This document shows, in pieces, positions 23,173-35,680 of a stretch of DNA of 64,000 nucleotides (position 1 is the stretch's first letter; each line of letters starts with the position of its first letter). This stretch comes from Isoetes taiwanensis. Lineage: Eukaryota > Streptophyta > Lycopodiopsida > Isoetales > Isoetaceae. Under the pieces are notes generated by a model, which made no database searches, was not told the origin of the DNA, and worked only from the letters and a program-made list of their open reading frames with translations. Location of the stretch: contig JAJEKV010000005.1 in assembly GCA_021234155.1 (NCBI GenBank), positions 20,506,089 to 20,570,088 on the forward strand. Direction: 5' to 3'. The position numbers were made by a program, and so were the translations under genes.

Positions 23173-24691
23173 CCCCTGCTCATATATGATGCTCCCATCG
23201 TACATAACTGGAGTTCATCCCTCCTGCCAATGCCTTGGCTGACATGAGACCGTCCACCTAACATCAGATCCTTGCTAACAGTCAAGAATCCAATGGGGAA
23301 GAATGGACGTGTCATTCATCCAGTCTCCCTCGGGACCTACCTAGCTGCGGAAGCACATCAAACATGAGCACATAGCATCAAATAACATACATATCCACCT
23401 CGAAGGGTGGCTCACCATAACATAACATATGTAACAACAACATTAGTAACATCAACATAAGGGGAATCCTACCCAAGGCTCAGACTCAAGGGGGGTCGAC
23501 TGACGGCTTGGGTCTCCAGAAGTCAATGCAGACAGAATTCATGGCAAATGGATTGGGCTGGCATAAGAACATGGCCGTTGGGTAGTCCACTCCATCCGCC
23601 CGTCCTGTGCATACTTTGCAGAATAGGCTGATAAGTCTTGGGACTCGACCGTAGCCTGCTGGGTGCATAGCCAAGGGGGCTACTCCTGGGTTGCATCTCC
23701 ACAGTCCCGAGGAGGCAGGAGGAAATCACTCCCTCCAGAGGCATGCATGCCCGCTAGAGGGCCACTGTCCGTCTACGACTTGAACCCCATGGAAGGTGAC
23801 GCATCACCCCAGAGGTGTCGAGCCCATGCCTTGCCCACACGCAGTGGTAAACCATCAGGCCTAGCCTGTTAAGATCCCTGGTAGGCTTTACACACCAGAG
23901 GGATTAATCTGCAATGGGACAAGTCCCCCTTATCTGCCGGTCTAGTCCCGCCACTCACAGCTAGACGGGCTCTTATGCACATGCCGCATTAATTGGAAAT
24001 TAATGAGGCTATCTAGTTACATCAACTACTGAGGCTTTTAGGGTCTTTACTCCCCTTCACAATACACAGGAGAGCATAGAATGGAACATCATCATCATCA
24101 AAGAACTGAAATACTGAATAACATCTAATCTATCTACCTAAACATACATGGTTAGGTTCCTTTGTTAGGGCTTGTGATCTTAGAATCTATAAGGCCTCTG
24201 AGGCTGAACTAACATGCTAAACCAGCTCATTGCCGAACTAAAAGTCGGCATTGCACAACCAGATAGCCATTTACCTAATCCTTGGCTTGCTCCAGCTCCT
24301 CGGAATGCGTCCATGCCTTCGTTCGGGCTGAAGGCAGCTGCTCCTGGAAGATCTGTTGTGCAAATGCAGATTAACGGCACCTGGCAATGCGAACTAGCAT
24401 CTTGGCTTGGCCGGAATGGATCAAGGAAGCCAAAATGCGAAAACGGAAAAGGTTTAGGGTTTCCCCTTCTGTTCCTTTTATATGACCCTTTAGGTTTAGG
24501 TTAGAAGGGACCAATGAGGCTTTGCCATTTGGCAAAGGGGTTTAATTGCATATGTTTAATAGATATGTGCAACATACGAGGTTGCCTAGGCGCAACCCTT
24601 TAAGGCTCTCAAGTACTTGTCATGGTGACATGTATGCGTGACGTGGTAGTATAATATATGTATTTGGGCCATATATTATGCTGGGACGTCA
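23173..24691. mobile_element. Solo-LTR-like insertion inside the Copia element
   Basis: About 1.5 kb unrelated to Copia separates the Copia integrase end (frame ending at 24676) from the sequence before the RT (23134). Its ends are inverted: tgacgtcccctgctcatata at the left, and tattatgctgggacgtca at the right read as the complement. That resembles the TGTGACG start of the Gypsy LTRs elsewhere in this window. No clean target duplication is visible and no protein is encoded. It contains a tttatatgacc TATA-like site near 24478. A solo LTR is the best guess. A TIR element is the alternative. Confidence 0.5.
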
Positions 24692-26139
24692 CAATCACTT
24701 CTATGCAAATGAGTTTCTTCCATGGACGGCTCTTCTGCACTTACAGGTTTTAATTCGTCTGCCTGCTCTTCAGTTTGCTCTTCCAAGCTTACCTCCATAC
24801 TTCGATCTTGTAGTTCTGCTAATCCACCTTCTGGTTGCTCCTCCATATCATTATCTTCATTTTCTTGAGCCTGTACAACTTTTGCTTGATGTTCTTCTTT
24901 TTCTTTGTCATCGTCATCATCGTTAAACCAACCTGTTGGAGCCCAAGGTTGACTTTCTTCTTTTTCCCATGCGAAACTTTGTGTCACAACTCTATCTTTA
25001 TAAAACTTAGTTTTATCAAACATTACGTCTCGACTTACATAGATTTTTCTAGTTTTGAGATCATACAATCTGTATCCCTGCTTCTCATAACCAACAAGAT
25101 AAGTCTCTATGCTTCGATCGTCTAACTTGGACTGCAATTCCTCGGGTACATGCATATATGCTAAACAACCATATGCACACAATCTTCCCACAGACCGTTT
25201 TTTTCCAGACCACATCTCCTCAAGAATTCTCCCTTCAATACCAGACGATGGTAACTTCTTCTACATGTAGCATGCAACCTGCACTGCTTCTGCCCATAAA
25301 TAGTTAGCTAACCCTGCATGCGTTAACATAGATCTTACTGCATCCATAAGAGTTCTGTTCTTTCTCTCGGCAATACCATTCTGCTGTGCCTACAAGTAAA
25401 CTGACATTGGATCCCCTTCTCATGACAAAACTGCATAAACGCCCCAGACATATATTCTCCCCCTGAATCTGAGAGCAAGTGTTTCAACTTTCTAGACGTC
25501 TCTCGTTCAGCTTCTGTCTGATACAATTGGAATGTCTGGAATGCTTGATCTTTTGATTTCAAAAATTAACACTTCGTCCTCCGAGAAAAATCATCTATAA
25601 ACGTCATAAAGTATGTTTTGTCACTCATACTTTAGACACGCATCAGACCACACAAGTCATTATGCACCAAATTCAAAATTCCTAAAGTTTTAGCAACGCG
25701 AGACCAAAAAGTGTTTCTAGTCTGTTTCCCAAAGCATACATCCATGGCATTTTCTATGTTCACTTGCATCTATGTTGGTAGGCAAACCCTCTATCAATTT
25801 ATATTTGCTCATAATTTTTATAGTTCCGTCACTCACATTACCGCACCTCAGATGCCACAATTCTAGAGAGTTAATACTCCCAATACAAGGAAAAGCATCA
25901 AAGCAATATAGTTTACCCCTTCTCCTAGCATATATGTTTCTATCATTATCCACCATTTCACAACGAGATGCATCAAAGTTTACTTTGTACCCTGCATCTA
26001 CCAAGTCTGCTACGGAAATTAAATTGAACAACATACCAGGGGTATACAATATATTTTCCAAACTCACTTTGTCTTCACCATTGTGAAAGAACTCCAACTT
26101 TTCGCAACCTTTAACTTCATGTAAAGTGCCAATTCCCAT
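24676..26139 (-). pseudogene. Copia GAG-pre-integrase and integrase, broken
   Basis: From right to left: LENILYTPGMLFNLISVADL and NSLELWHLRCGNVSDGTIKI (GAG-pre-integrase, 25717-26139), then KHLLSDSGGEYMS and a CQFTC motif (25335-25562). Next come RLCAYGCLAYMHVPEE, DDRSIETYLVGYEKQGYRLYD and KIYVSRDVMFD (24676-25215), ending in an acidic linker. Stops and shifts separate the pieces. The catalytic D-E region is recognisable, but the first Asp region is damaged. Confidence 0.85.
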
Positions 26140-26280
26140 TTGTACGCAAAGGGTATCAGGTTCCTTTAAAATTTTTTACAACTTCTTCGAAGCAATAACG
26201 GTCCCTTCTGGCCCAGAATCAATAGTTAAAGGAACCGTTGCGGAATCCTTTTAGATGCCCACAAATTGTAACAAACTTTG

Positions 26281-26292
26281 CTCGGATACCAC
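26281..26292 (-). other. Copia primer-binding site (initiator tRNA-Met type)
   Basis: The minus strand reads tggtatccgagc next to the LTR end, one mismatch from the common plant Copia site tggtatcagagc complementary to initiator tRNA-Met. This fixes the inner edge of the 5' LTR. Confidence 0.75.
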
Positions 26293-27040
26293 TGTTATTA
26301 TTTGTGCCCGGGAATTGAGCCCAGAGAAAATCCACTACACAGCCTCGCCTTCTACTTATGGTTTGTAAATTGACTTCACCAGCCTGTGCACTCTCCCACT
26401 AATACCTCAGCATAATGAATATTTGGAATCAACACATCAACACAGTCAGACTCCAAGTTCGCCCCAAATCCAACATCTTCCTACTTGGCCAAATCATTGT
26501 TTTCACAATTCTAGGCCAGGCAAATCCCTTTGCCTCAATCTACCAAAGCCACCAACAACAGAGTCTACAGAAATCGCCCAGAACCGGATCTTCGGAGCTG
26601 ATGGATCTTCATGACCTTCTGGACTAAAGCCTCCTGCCGGTTTTGCTCACCACAATCTACCACAGCCAACTTCGAAATCACTCAAACTCCCTGTATGCTC
26701 AAATTCCTTCTCCCTTTTCTGCACATCTGACCTTGTTACCATGAAAGATGGAGATCTGAAAAGCAAGGAGCACAATAGATCTTTTTACTGCCGCCGCATA
26801 AAGATTCCTTGTGGGATCATCTTCAAGATTAGAGATGAAGATTCTAATAATAAATAAATTCCTTTATGTATTCCTCTAATTTTCTATTGAAACACAAAGT
26901 ATTGATTGTAAGGCACAGAGCATTATAATTAAAAATCAGGAACAATGATTGGTTTACCTTATTACCATCAGAGATGGAAATCTGAAAAACGAAGGACACA
27001 GTAGGTGCTTGTACCTTCACTTGCAGATGCCGGTCCAACA
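26293..27040 (-). repeat. Copia 5' LTR
   Basis: On the plus strand it runs from tgttattattt, beside the primer-binding site, to ggtccaaca at 27040, so on the minus strand it starts TGTTGG and ends AACA. It has TATA-like AT-rich stretches. Two similar segments (gatggagatctgaaaagc near 26745 and gatggaaatctgaaaaac near 26973) repeat inside it. The outer edge is inferred from the TG start only. Confidence 0.5.
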
Positions 27041-27359
27041 CTACGTTAATACACATTTATTTATTATAAGGATGGTTATTAGGGAACCACCCATTTAATT
27101 ACAATTAATTTAACTACATGGATGCAAGACTAATCTCCCGGCGTAGGAAGAGGATGCTTCTTCCATCGTGGCCGTGGAGACATCGCCCTATAATGCCTAG
27201 GATGATGTCTAATGCCTACACCTCTCGTCGCCCTTGGTGTGGAGGATGGCTTCCTCCCCGTAGTGGGCGTAGACTAGAGGTGCTTTCCTATCAATGCATG
27301 ATCCTATATGATCTCATATCTCTCAATTTATCTATTTCCATGGCGTCGAAAGTAGACTT
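27041..27359. other. No gene seen between retroelement fragments
   Basis: A short AT-rich stretch, then a C/T-rich stretch with no recognisable motif. It may belong to the Gypsy fragment that follows, since that element reads leftward into it. Confidence 0.35.
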
Positions 27360-27900
27360 TTAATCTACCTTCCACTCATCTATCGGTTCGGTGTCGACTA
27401 CTTTGGTGAGGAGTCGACCCTTGCATTGCTCCATGAGTTGTAGGTACTGCTTCTCAAGATCTATTTGTAGTACCCACGTAGCGTCTTCCACTGGTAAGTG
27501 TCCATTTCACTAGGTATTGGAGAATTGAGATCTTCTTGTCTTCTTATAGGATCTGTCAAGAAGAACCTCTGGAACAATCTCAAGTTGATCGTCCATCATT
27601 TCCTGTAACTCCGGTGTCTCTAATACTTCCTCTGGATTAGGAGTGCGCCTCTTTAGGAAACTTACGTGGAAAACTCTATGGATCTTCAAGTGTGCTGGCA
27701 AGTCCAACTTATAGGATTGGTTACCTACTCTTTTGGTTATCCTGAGTGGTCCAGCCCACCTTGGAGCAGCTTCTTGCAATTGTCGATGCAACGCTTCAAC
27801 CGATGCAATGCTTGTCTAATATGCTCTTCTGTCGGCTTCTTGCTGCTAGAAGATATCCTCCACCAATTGTTGCATGTCAGTTAGCATCTGCTGGGATACT
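27360..27900 (-). pseudogene. Ty3/Gypsy integrase C-terminus with chromodomain, fragment
   Basis: The minus-strand frame at 27510-27791 contains PRWAGPLRITKRVGNQSYKLDLPAHLKIHRVFHVS, split here as APRWAGPLRI and HRVFHVSFLKRR, the usual end of a Gypsy integrase. A chromodomain-like start follows (EVLLDRSYKKTR), and the sequence after the stop continues the domain in another frame (YLVKW-like). The upstream part of the element is missing. Confidence 0.8.
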
Positions 27901-28292
27901 TCTACCTTGGACACAGGGTTTAGTTAACGTCTTAAATAAGCATTATCTTGGACACCTGCATGATCCCTGCTGGACTTCCCTTAATGCATGCAATTACATT
28001 AATTACCTTAAGGTAATATTTTCATATTAACTTTATTATAGCAGTATTGGATATATTGCTTCCAATAGTATTATATTTAACTAACTATTATATGATAACT
28101 TTACGGCCTTTAAGATATGTCATCATACAATTATCGAGGCAATAATTATATTTTGAAAAGTATTTTAATTATTTATCACATGGCTAGGGTTTATATCATC
28201 GGATCCAAGTTTTGAGCGTGTGACTCTCGTTCGCTACTTGGTTGGTGATGTATCAACCTTACATGTATATACTTTATAGTTGCTATATGAAA
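27901..28292. other. No gene seen; AT-rich spacer
   Basis: Very AT-rich sequence up to the target duplication of the LINE at 28293-28302. No motif is visible. Confidence 0.4.
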
Positions 28293-28302
28293 AGATAGAC
28301 AA

Positions 28303-29409
28303 TGGACTCGGTCAATGATAATCATGGTTTCTTTTGGCATCAGGATTTGGTAAATGAAGATGAAGGATGCTTGGCTCTCAAGCACCCCCTTAAATATAAG
28401 GAATGGTGCCTGGCTGGTCTACATACCATAGGCTCCCTAAGGAATAATGGGACATGGAGAGAATGGAGTGAGCTAGCTACTCGACTCCCTGATACAGAGA
28501 CAAATAGAAGAATTTATTCCTTAGTCACCAGGCATCCCAAGGGTGATGATAGCTGTCTCCACAACTGGATCTCTGATGGTCAGGGATACAAGGTATCTCT
28601 GATCTACAGTTTGTTGCTGGACAAAAGTCAACTCAAAGTTAGCAGAGCCTGGAACTGCCAACAGGATACAGCAATACAAGTTGTCAGACAGGGTTGGAAG
28701 CTTCAATGTGCAAATAAGGTTATCTTCTTTAGATGGTTGCTGCTTAACCAAAGCCTTAAAACTAATAGCTATAGGGCCCAATTTGACAACAACATATCTG
28801 GTATATGCCCCTTAGGCTGTGGTCAGATTGAAACGAGCTCTCATGTCTTCACTTGCCCCTGGTTAGCTCCTTTTTGGCAATGGATTAGACCTTTGTTACA
28901 ACAAGTACCTACTGATGATGCCTCCCTGCTACATTTTTTCAACAATACATCATCCTTCAAGGGAACTCTAAAAACTTTAGCCTGTTGGGCTATCTGGAAG
29001 CATAGGAATGCAATGGCTATTGACGGACTGACCCCGAACCTATCTGAACTTAAAGCTTCCTTCCAGATGCTTTTAGCTGAGGCTGCCATGGCCCACAGGG
29101 CAAAGAGTGGTCTAAAATATGATCGAAAGTGGGATTCCTTGGGAACCTTCAATGGTTTCTTTCAATTTTTTGCAATTCTATTTAATGATCTCGATAATTG
29201 TTCTTGGAAATTTCGCCGAAGGAAGACATTACGGGGGGGACATGTAATGAAGTGGATCCCCGCCACAATCGGCGTTATTAGTCGCATCACCTTCGAAAGG
29301 CTTTGGCGCATGAAGACATCTGGAGGTTTAATCAGGAAATTAAACCATACTTTCTGGCCAAAAAGAAAATCCACGAAGATGCTCGTGCTTCCTGGATCAT
29401 GCACCTGCT
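28303..29409 (+). pseudogene. LINE-A pol C-terminus with zinc-binding RT-associated domain
   Basis: An open plus-strand frame contains DGQGYKVSLIYSLLL, NKVIFFRWLLLNQSLKT and the zinc-ribbon-like CPLGC...SSHVFTCPWLAPFW, which is the zf-RVT region found after the RT in plant LINEs. CWAIWKHRNAMAID follows. After about 29230 the frame must shift, since EDIWRFNQEIKPYF reads in another frame that continues across the Gypsy insertion to a stop at 38623-38625. The RT core itself is absent. Confidence 0.85.
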
Positions 29410-29414
29410 GGATT

Positions 29415-31880
29415 TGTGACGGGCCTGGCCAGTTAACCTCTCGGTAACTGGAGATCCCATCGATCTCTACTGTTGGATCTACTTAACCTTTGCAACTCAA
29501 GAAATTGATACAAGCATACTTAGGTAAAGAATTTAATCTTTATACATGCTCTAAGGTCCCAAAAATTCATACTTGCCATTGCTCGGCAAAAATCCCACAC
29601 AACAACCAAAGTTTACAAATAATTATAGTTTAAGCCGATCCATAATAATAATGGTTATATTAATCAAATATATTGTCTAGCAATCCACACACTTCTACTC
29701 TCGCCTTTCCGGCTTGGCTGCTTTTGCGGAGCATCTCGCACCTCTGCTACACCATTAACCGCGGGGTTAGTCACACGGACTAAGTGGGGATCGGGGATTT
29801 AGAATATATCAAGCATCAATTACCACAAGCATTAACTTAGAACAATAACTTAGCCTTACCGTAACCTCCCACCGCAATCCAAGTAATTAATCCAACAAGC
29901 ATAACCACAATGCATAATTATCTGAGCATAGCCATTGCAACTTGATTCCAATAATAAAAACCACATATACAATAGCCAAGCAACCAAAGCATCAACATTG
30001 CAACCAATATTCCTCTGGTCTGCGAGCAAGGTCAACTTCGGTGATCGGGTCCGGTGACATAGAGGCGGGGGGTAACCACGCAGTGTACACACCCCATCCA
30101 CGCCAAGCGTCCAAATTGGAGGACCACTTCATCGCAGATGACGTTATACCATACGGTACCAACGCCTGATGTTCGGGATAATACCATTTACATAGCACTG
30201 TGCAAAACCGTGAGTCTAGACCATCGCACCTAGACTCCGGCCCCAGAGGTCTATATCAAAGAATTACACCATAGATAATTATAAACAATTCACTATCATT
30301 ATGACACATGCCTTAACAAGCTCAACATCAAATAATTCCCTAATACACACTTCATATAGCAAGAGAAAGCCAAATCATAACTCAATAATTATAATAACCT
30401 CAATAATGCAAGATGCGGCTATCACCATTAAATAAAAGATAAGCATCTACCATCTTCCAATTGTTCCCTAACAACAAGGTTACTAGCTATATTTTAAGAT
30501 TTTAATAATGGTTTAATCCCTAACGTTATAATTGTCATGACGCTTCCATTACCAATTTCCCCATACACAACACTTGTGCCTTGCATTTTTACCCCTCTTA
30601 ATTTAACTAATTCTAAAGGCTTTAAATTATAACTAGCTAGCTTGTTTAGACCACTCATGTCGTAATTATAAATAACTTAACCATTAGCATTAACCCTCTT
30701 AACTTAGGCCTCAATCTTTAATAATTCACAAGCCCAACTCTTGGCTCCAACTAGCCTTATTATTACCTACTTACTAACAACTAATTAATTGTTAACATCT
30801 TTACTTTTTTTTACTAACCTAAACCTAACGTTCAATTCACAAACGCGGCCAACAGCTTGTGGATCCGGCCTCCAAGCCATCGGATCCAGCCCAAAACTTC
30901 ATGGATCCAAACATTTTGGCTTTTACAGGAATTTCCAGGCCAAATCATACTGATTGTGGCCGAATCAGGTAGTTCTAACCCTTTTTCTTCCACTGCCGGA
31001 TCCTGTTGGAAACTCTGTGATTCTGCATAAGAACCCTGTAAATCCTTCTGATTTGATCTTCTAAGGGGTTCTTAATCCAAAACGACCTGGTTACAAGCTG
31101 AATCACATGGTTCTGGATCATCTTTTGCTTGCCAGAGACCGAGTTATCCGCTGCCACAACCTACATGGATCTCCATGATTCCGCTTCCTTTGCCCAAATT
31201 GACCTCTTTGAGGCCAAATCGACCCAATCCAGACCAGCTTTCATGCTTCTCAGGCATTCCCACTAAATAAGATCATGCCAATTCTACTAGCAGCATGCAA
31301 GAGATAAATACTGCCTTCTTGGCTTGTTCTTGCTTCATCAATTGGGTTTTTAATCCTTTCTTCCAAATTCTAACCGATTCAAACCATTCCAGCTTCTTCT
31401 ATCATAGATTACAGCTACAGCTATTACTTTGATGGAAAATATTAGGAACATATTAATTTCAATACTAGCCATGCAAGCCACCAGATTCCAATACCAAAGA
31501 GCTACTACCCATAAACCGTGCGTTTATTTACAATCATGCTCACATAAACCAATTCTCATCCCATGCGCATATAATCCAATTCTAATCCCGTGCTGGATGC
31601 TAAATCAACAAATTAAAAACAAGCACAGATACTACACTAGAAAACCCTAGGTGTAAGTCTTGATCCCCACCTGGAATCTCGCTTGTTGCTTCTTTTGCGC
31701 TCCAACACGCTTCGCTTCCAGAGCTCTGCACGCAATTCGCTCCTTCAGCAATCCCTCTGCAATCTATCTTTTTCCAAATGCTTTTCTCTGTACTTATATT
31801 TATTTTTAGCCACCAGTATTCTGTCCGTATAATTTCTACATATACGACGTATTAATTCTCAATATCTTAGGTCCGTTACA
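29415..31880 (-). repeat. Gypsy 3' LTR
   Basis: 2466 bp, TG...CA ended, matching 36005-38514 along its length. Compared with the other LTR it lacks one 45-bp segment (present near 37350 in the other copy), and it carries many small differences concentrated in GC-rich trinucleotides. Confidence 0.92.
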
Positions 31881-31902
31881 GTCTCTCCTCCAAAAATTCA
31901 AC
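31881..31902 (-). other. Gypsy polypurine tract
   Basis: Directly inside the 3' LTR, the minus strand reads ttttggaggagagac before the TG of the LTR. A purine-rich run in this position primes plus-strand DNA synthesis in LTR elements. Confidence 0.7.
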
Positions 31903-31910
31903 CCATGTCC

Positions 31911-32945
31911 TCATGGGCGCATCTCCGAAAACTCACGAAGAATCCAATTGGCATCTTCCCATGTGGCATCTTCCTCAGGACAACTCGCCCATTGAACCAA
32001 AAATCTACGTATTGTTCGCCTCCTTAAGCGACAGGTTTCCTCTCGCAGAATACGTTCTGGTCGGGGGTACAGAAAGTTCTCCCTGCTTACCAAATCATCG
32101 TCCCCCAACATATGGGAAGAATCAAAAACATAGTTCCTCAAGTTACTCACATGAAAGACATTATGTACTTTCAAGTGTGAAGGTAACTCCAACCTATAAG
32201 CCACCTTGCCAATACGTTCCAAAATTTCATACGGACCCGCATACCTAGGGGCCCATTTACCTGCACTTTTAAATGCCAATGAGCTCTGCTTGGGATTAAT
32301 CCTCAAGGACACATAATCCCCTTTTTGAAATCCAAGTGGTCTACGTCTCTTATTTGCATACTGCTTCTGTCTATTTTGTGCCACAACCAAATTCTGGCGA
32401 AGTCTTCTTAGCTGAGCTTCCATGTCCTCCGCTACTTCATTAGCTGCTTCAACATTGCATTGGGGATCTCTCCAGTTAAGAGGACAGCGACACTCCTTAC
32501 CATACATTGCCTCAAAAGAACTCATTTTAATGGAATCTTGATAAGTGTTATTGTATACAAACTCAGCCAAATACAAATAGGAATCCCATACCTTTGGTTG
32601 ACTAGGCACATACATTCTGAGCATATCCTCCAAGATTTGATTAACTCGCTCCACTTGGCCATCTGCTTGAGGACGACAAGATGTATTGGCATATAACTTA
32701 GTGCCAATATTTTGGAACAACCCTTGCCAAAATTGACTCATAAACTTTGTATCCCGATCTGATGAAATAGTGGCTGGCATCCCATGCAACCTAAAAATCT
32801 CTTTAACAAATAACTTAGCAATATCCATTGCCATAGCAGTAGTCTTCGTAGGCATAAAATGGGCCTGCTTAGTTAGTCGATCAACCACAACATAGATTGC
32901 ATCATAACCTGAACGTGTCCGGGGAAGCTCAACAATGAAGTCCAT
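31911..32945 (-). CDS. Gypsy integrase with chromodomain-like C-terminus (intact part)
   Basis: An open frame of 344 codons. It starts in the integrase core: MDFIVELPRTRSGYDAIYVV and DRLTKQAHFMPTKTT (first Asp), then ATISSDRDTKFMSQFW (second Asp) and RPQADGQVERVNQILEDML (Glu). The C-terminal part has WAPRYAGPYEILERIGKVAY and HNVFHVSNLR. The end is chromodomain-like (RPERILREETCRLRR, RFLVQWASCPEEDATWED), which in chromoviruses helps choose chromatin targets. The zinc-binding N-terminus lies upstream in broken frames (33000-33150). The ATG is probably internal to a former polyprotein. Confidence 0.88.
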   Translation of the reverse strand: MDFIVELPRTRSGYDAIYVVVDRLTKQAHFMPTKTTAMAMDIAKLFVKEIFRLHGMPATISSDRDTKFMSQFWQGLFQNIGTKLYANTSCRPQADGQVERVNQILEDMLRMYVPSQPKVWDSYLYLAEFVYNNTYQDSIKMSSFEAMYGKECRCPLNWRDPQCNVEAANEVAEDMEAQLRRLRQNLVVAQNRQKQYANKRRRPLGFQKGDYVSLRINPKQSSLAFKSAGKWAPRYAGPYEILERIGKVAYRLELPSHLKVHNVFHVSNLRNYVFDSSHMLGDDDLVSRENFLYPRPERILREETCRLRRRTIRRFLVQWASCPEEDATWEDANWILREFSEMRP

Positions 32946-34673
32946 GGAAATACTCTCTTACTTAGAAGATGGAATTACTAAAGGTTGTAATTCTCCAGGC
33001 TCTCTAAACCTTGATGCTTTTACCTTCTGACAAGATAAACACCTAGCCACGTACTCCTTAACCATCTTCTTCTGTCCGGACTCAAAAGAAATTCTGGCAC
33101 ATTTTCCTCAAAGTTTTGTGTACCCCTGGGTGGCCCGCCAAAGGACTATCATGTGCTTCATATAGCAACCTCAATCTCAACTCCTGATCATTAGGAATAC
33201 ACGTACGGCCATTATAAAACAAAACTCCTTTAGACAATGCATACCTCGAAAATCTTGAGGGTTCTCCAACACAAAAGCAAAATATGGATCATTCCTCAAC
33301 TTGCTAAGAATATCTCAGATCCCATTGCCCTTGTAACACACTAATAGAGGTTAAAAATGACCTTCGAGACAAAGCATCAGCAATCACATTTTTCTTTGCC
33401 GTGTTGATATTCAATTTCAAAATCATACTCTCCTCTTAATTGCATCCACCTCCTTTGCCTATTATTCAAATATGGCTGTTTTGCAAAAAATACTTCAAAT
33501 TTTGGTGGCGGTCTTCAAAAAAGAAACGACCCAATAAAATAATAATGTCTCCATACCCCTAAGGTATGGATAATGGCCAACATTTCCAGATCATGCACCG
33601 GGTAATTTTGTTCAAATAGAGACAACTTACTTAGATATATAAGCACAAACTCGCCATCCCGCAAAGAAGACTCCTCCTACACTTTTCCGTAAGCATCAAT
33701 GACTACATGGAAGGGTACTTTCATGTCTGGAATCCTTAAAATTGGTGCACTAATCAAAACATCCTTTAACTTTTGGAAACTTTCTTGACAACTATCAGTT
33801 CAATGCAAATCATTCTTCTTACACAACAAAGAAGTCAAAGGAGCAGCAATCTTTGCAAATTTAGGAACAAATTTGATACCCCGCTAATCCCAAAAATTAT
33901 CTTACTTCTTTCACCATCTTTGGTGTGGGCCAATCTCTAACTGCCTCAATCTTAGAAGGATTTGGCTCTAATCCTTTTCTGAAATTACATGCCCAAGATA
34001 TACCAATCTAGTTTGTGCAAAAGAACACTTAGATAGTTTACCATACAACTTTTCTCGTCGCAAAATAGCTAATGTCTGTTTTACATGTTCCACATGCTCC
34101 TCTAATGTTCTGGAATATACCAAAATATCATCAAAGAAAACCAATATAAACTTATCCAGGAAAGATCAGAATATCTCATTCATGAGACGCATAAAAGTGG
34201 CAGGAGCATTTGTCAACCCAAACGGCATTACAACAAACTCGTAATGTCCGTAGCGTATCCTAAAGGCAGTCCTATAAATATCTGTATCCTTGATCCGGAT
34301 CTGATGATATCCAGATCGTAAATCAATTTTTGTGAAATACTTAGCTTGTCCCAACTGATCAAATAACTCATCAACCCTAGGCAATGCATATCTGTTCTTC
34401 ATCAGTAATCCGTTAAGCATGCGATAATCAATACATAACCTTAAAGTCCCGTCTTTCTTTTTTTACAAACAAAACTGGCGCCCCAAATGGAGAAACACTC
34501 GGCCGTATAAACCCTTGTTCCAATAATTCCGCTAACTGTTTCTTCAATTCGGCCATCTCTAATGCATGAAATCTATATGGTGGCCTTGATGTGGGTTCAG
34601 CCCCAGGAACAAGTTCTATCTCATGATCTACCATTCTATGTGGAGGCAATTCTGTTAATTCTTTAGGAAACAC
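32946..34673 (-). pseudogene. Gypsy reverse transcriptase and RNase H, broken
   Basis: From right to left: [71 protein letters not shown] (catalytic Asp) and [15 protein letters not shown] (34166-34673). VFFDDILVYS (catalytic pair) near 34110-34140 and KCSFAQTRLVYLGHVIS near 34000 follow. The RNase H and connection part (33000-33950) is recognisable only in pieces, with many stops and shifts. Confidence 0.85.
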
Positions 34674-35680
34674 TCATCCAACACTTTCTCGGATCTCGGG
34701 GAGCAATAGGTTGTTCTTGTAACTCTCTGCGGTACCCAAAAAAAATGCACATCCCATTCTTATGCAACCGTTCTTAATCTGTTTCTTAAAACTTTTCCGG
34801 GACAAAGATATAACCACTAATGACGAAGGCAATCCTTCCAGCACATACTTATCTCCATTAGGACTTTGGCATGTAACTGTTTGCTCTCCGCAATCAATGC
34901 AAGCTTTATGTGGCCTCAACCATGACATTCCTAGAATAGCATCATACTTCCCTAGGCTCAATACTTCAAAACTAGTTTGGGACTCAAAATCTCCTATTTG
35001 GAATTCAAGATTGTCTACCTTAGCATAAGAAGTCTTAATTTTTACCATCAGCCAACTCCACATATCTAGGATCCCGACTAAGAGATGGCCGTATAAACCC
35101 TTGTTCCAATAATTCCGCTAACTGTTTCTTCAATTCGGCCATCTCTAATGCATGAAATCTATATGGTGGCCTTGATGTGGGTTCAGCCCCAGGAACAAGT
35201 TCTATCTCATGATCTACCATTCTATGTGGAGGCAATTACGTTAATTCTTTAGGAAACATATCGAAACTCATCCAACACTTTCTCTCGGATCTCGTGAGCA
35301 ATAGGTTGTTCTTGTAACTCTCTGCGGTACCCAAAATGCACATCCCATTCTTATGCAATCGTTCTTAATCTGTTTCTTAAAACTTTTCCTGACAAAGGTA
35401 TAACCACTAATGACGAAGGCAATCCTTCCAAAGACATACTCATCTCCATTAGGACTTTGGCATGTAACTGCTTGCTCTCCGCATAATCAATGCAAGCTTT
35501 ATGTGGCCTCAACCATGACATTCCTAGAATAGCATCATACTTCCCTACGGCTCAATACTTCAAAACTAGTTTGGGACTCAAAATCTCCTATTTGGAATTC
35601 AAGATTGTCTACCTTAGCATAAGAAGTCTTAATTTTTACCATCAGCCAACTCCACATATCTAGGATCCCGACTAATCATA
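34501..35680. repeat. 588-bp tandem duplication inside the Gypsy element
   Basis: The segment 34501-35075 (start of RT plus part of the protease) is repeated at about 35088-35680 with scattered small indels. The junction near 35075-35088 reads gactaagagatggccg, where the second copy begins at ggccgtataaaccc. It duplicates coding sequence and makes a non-collinear pol, so it is either a real rearrangement or an assembly fault. Confidence 0.85.

Larger units (their letters stand above)
20811..27040 (-). mobile_element. Copia LTR retrotransposon remnant, interrupted twice
   Basis: On the minus strand the order is 5' LTR (26293-27040), primer-binding site (26281-26292), GAG-pre-integrase and integrase, RT, then RNase H ending near 20890, as expected for Copia. 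A sequence starting TGTTGGAG on the minus strand at 20872 may be the start of the 3' LTR. It is cut short by the Gypsy fragment to the left. Two later insertions break it: a MITE at 21618-22159 and a solo-LTR-like block at about 23173-24691. Stops and frameshifts are frequent, so it is dead. Confidence 0.8.
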
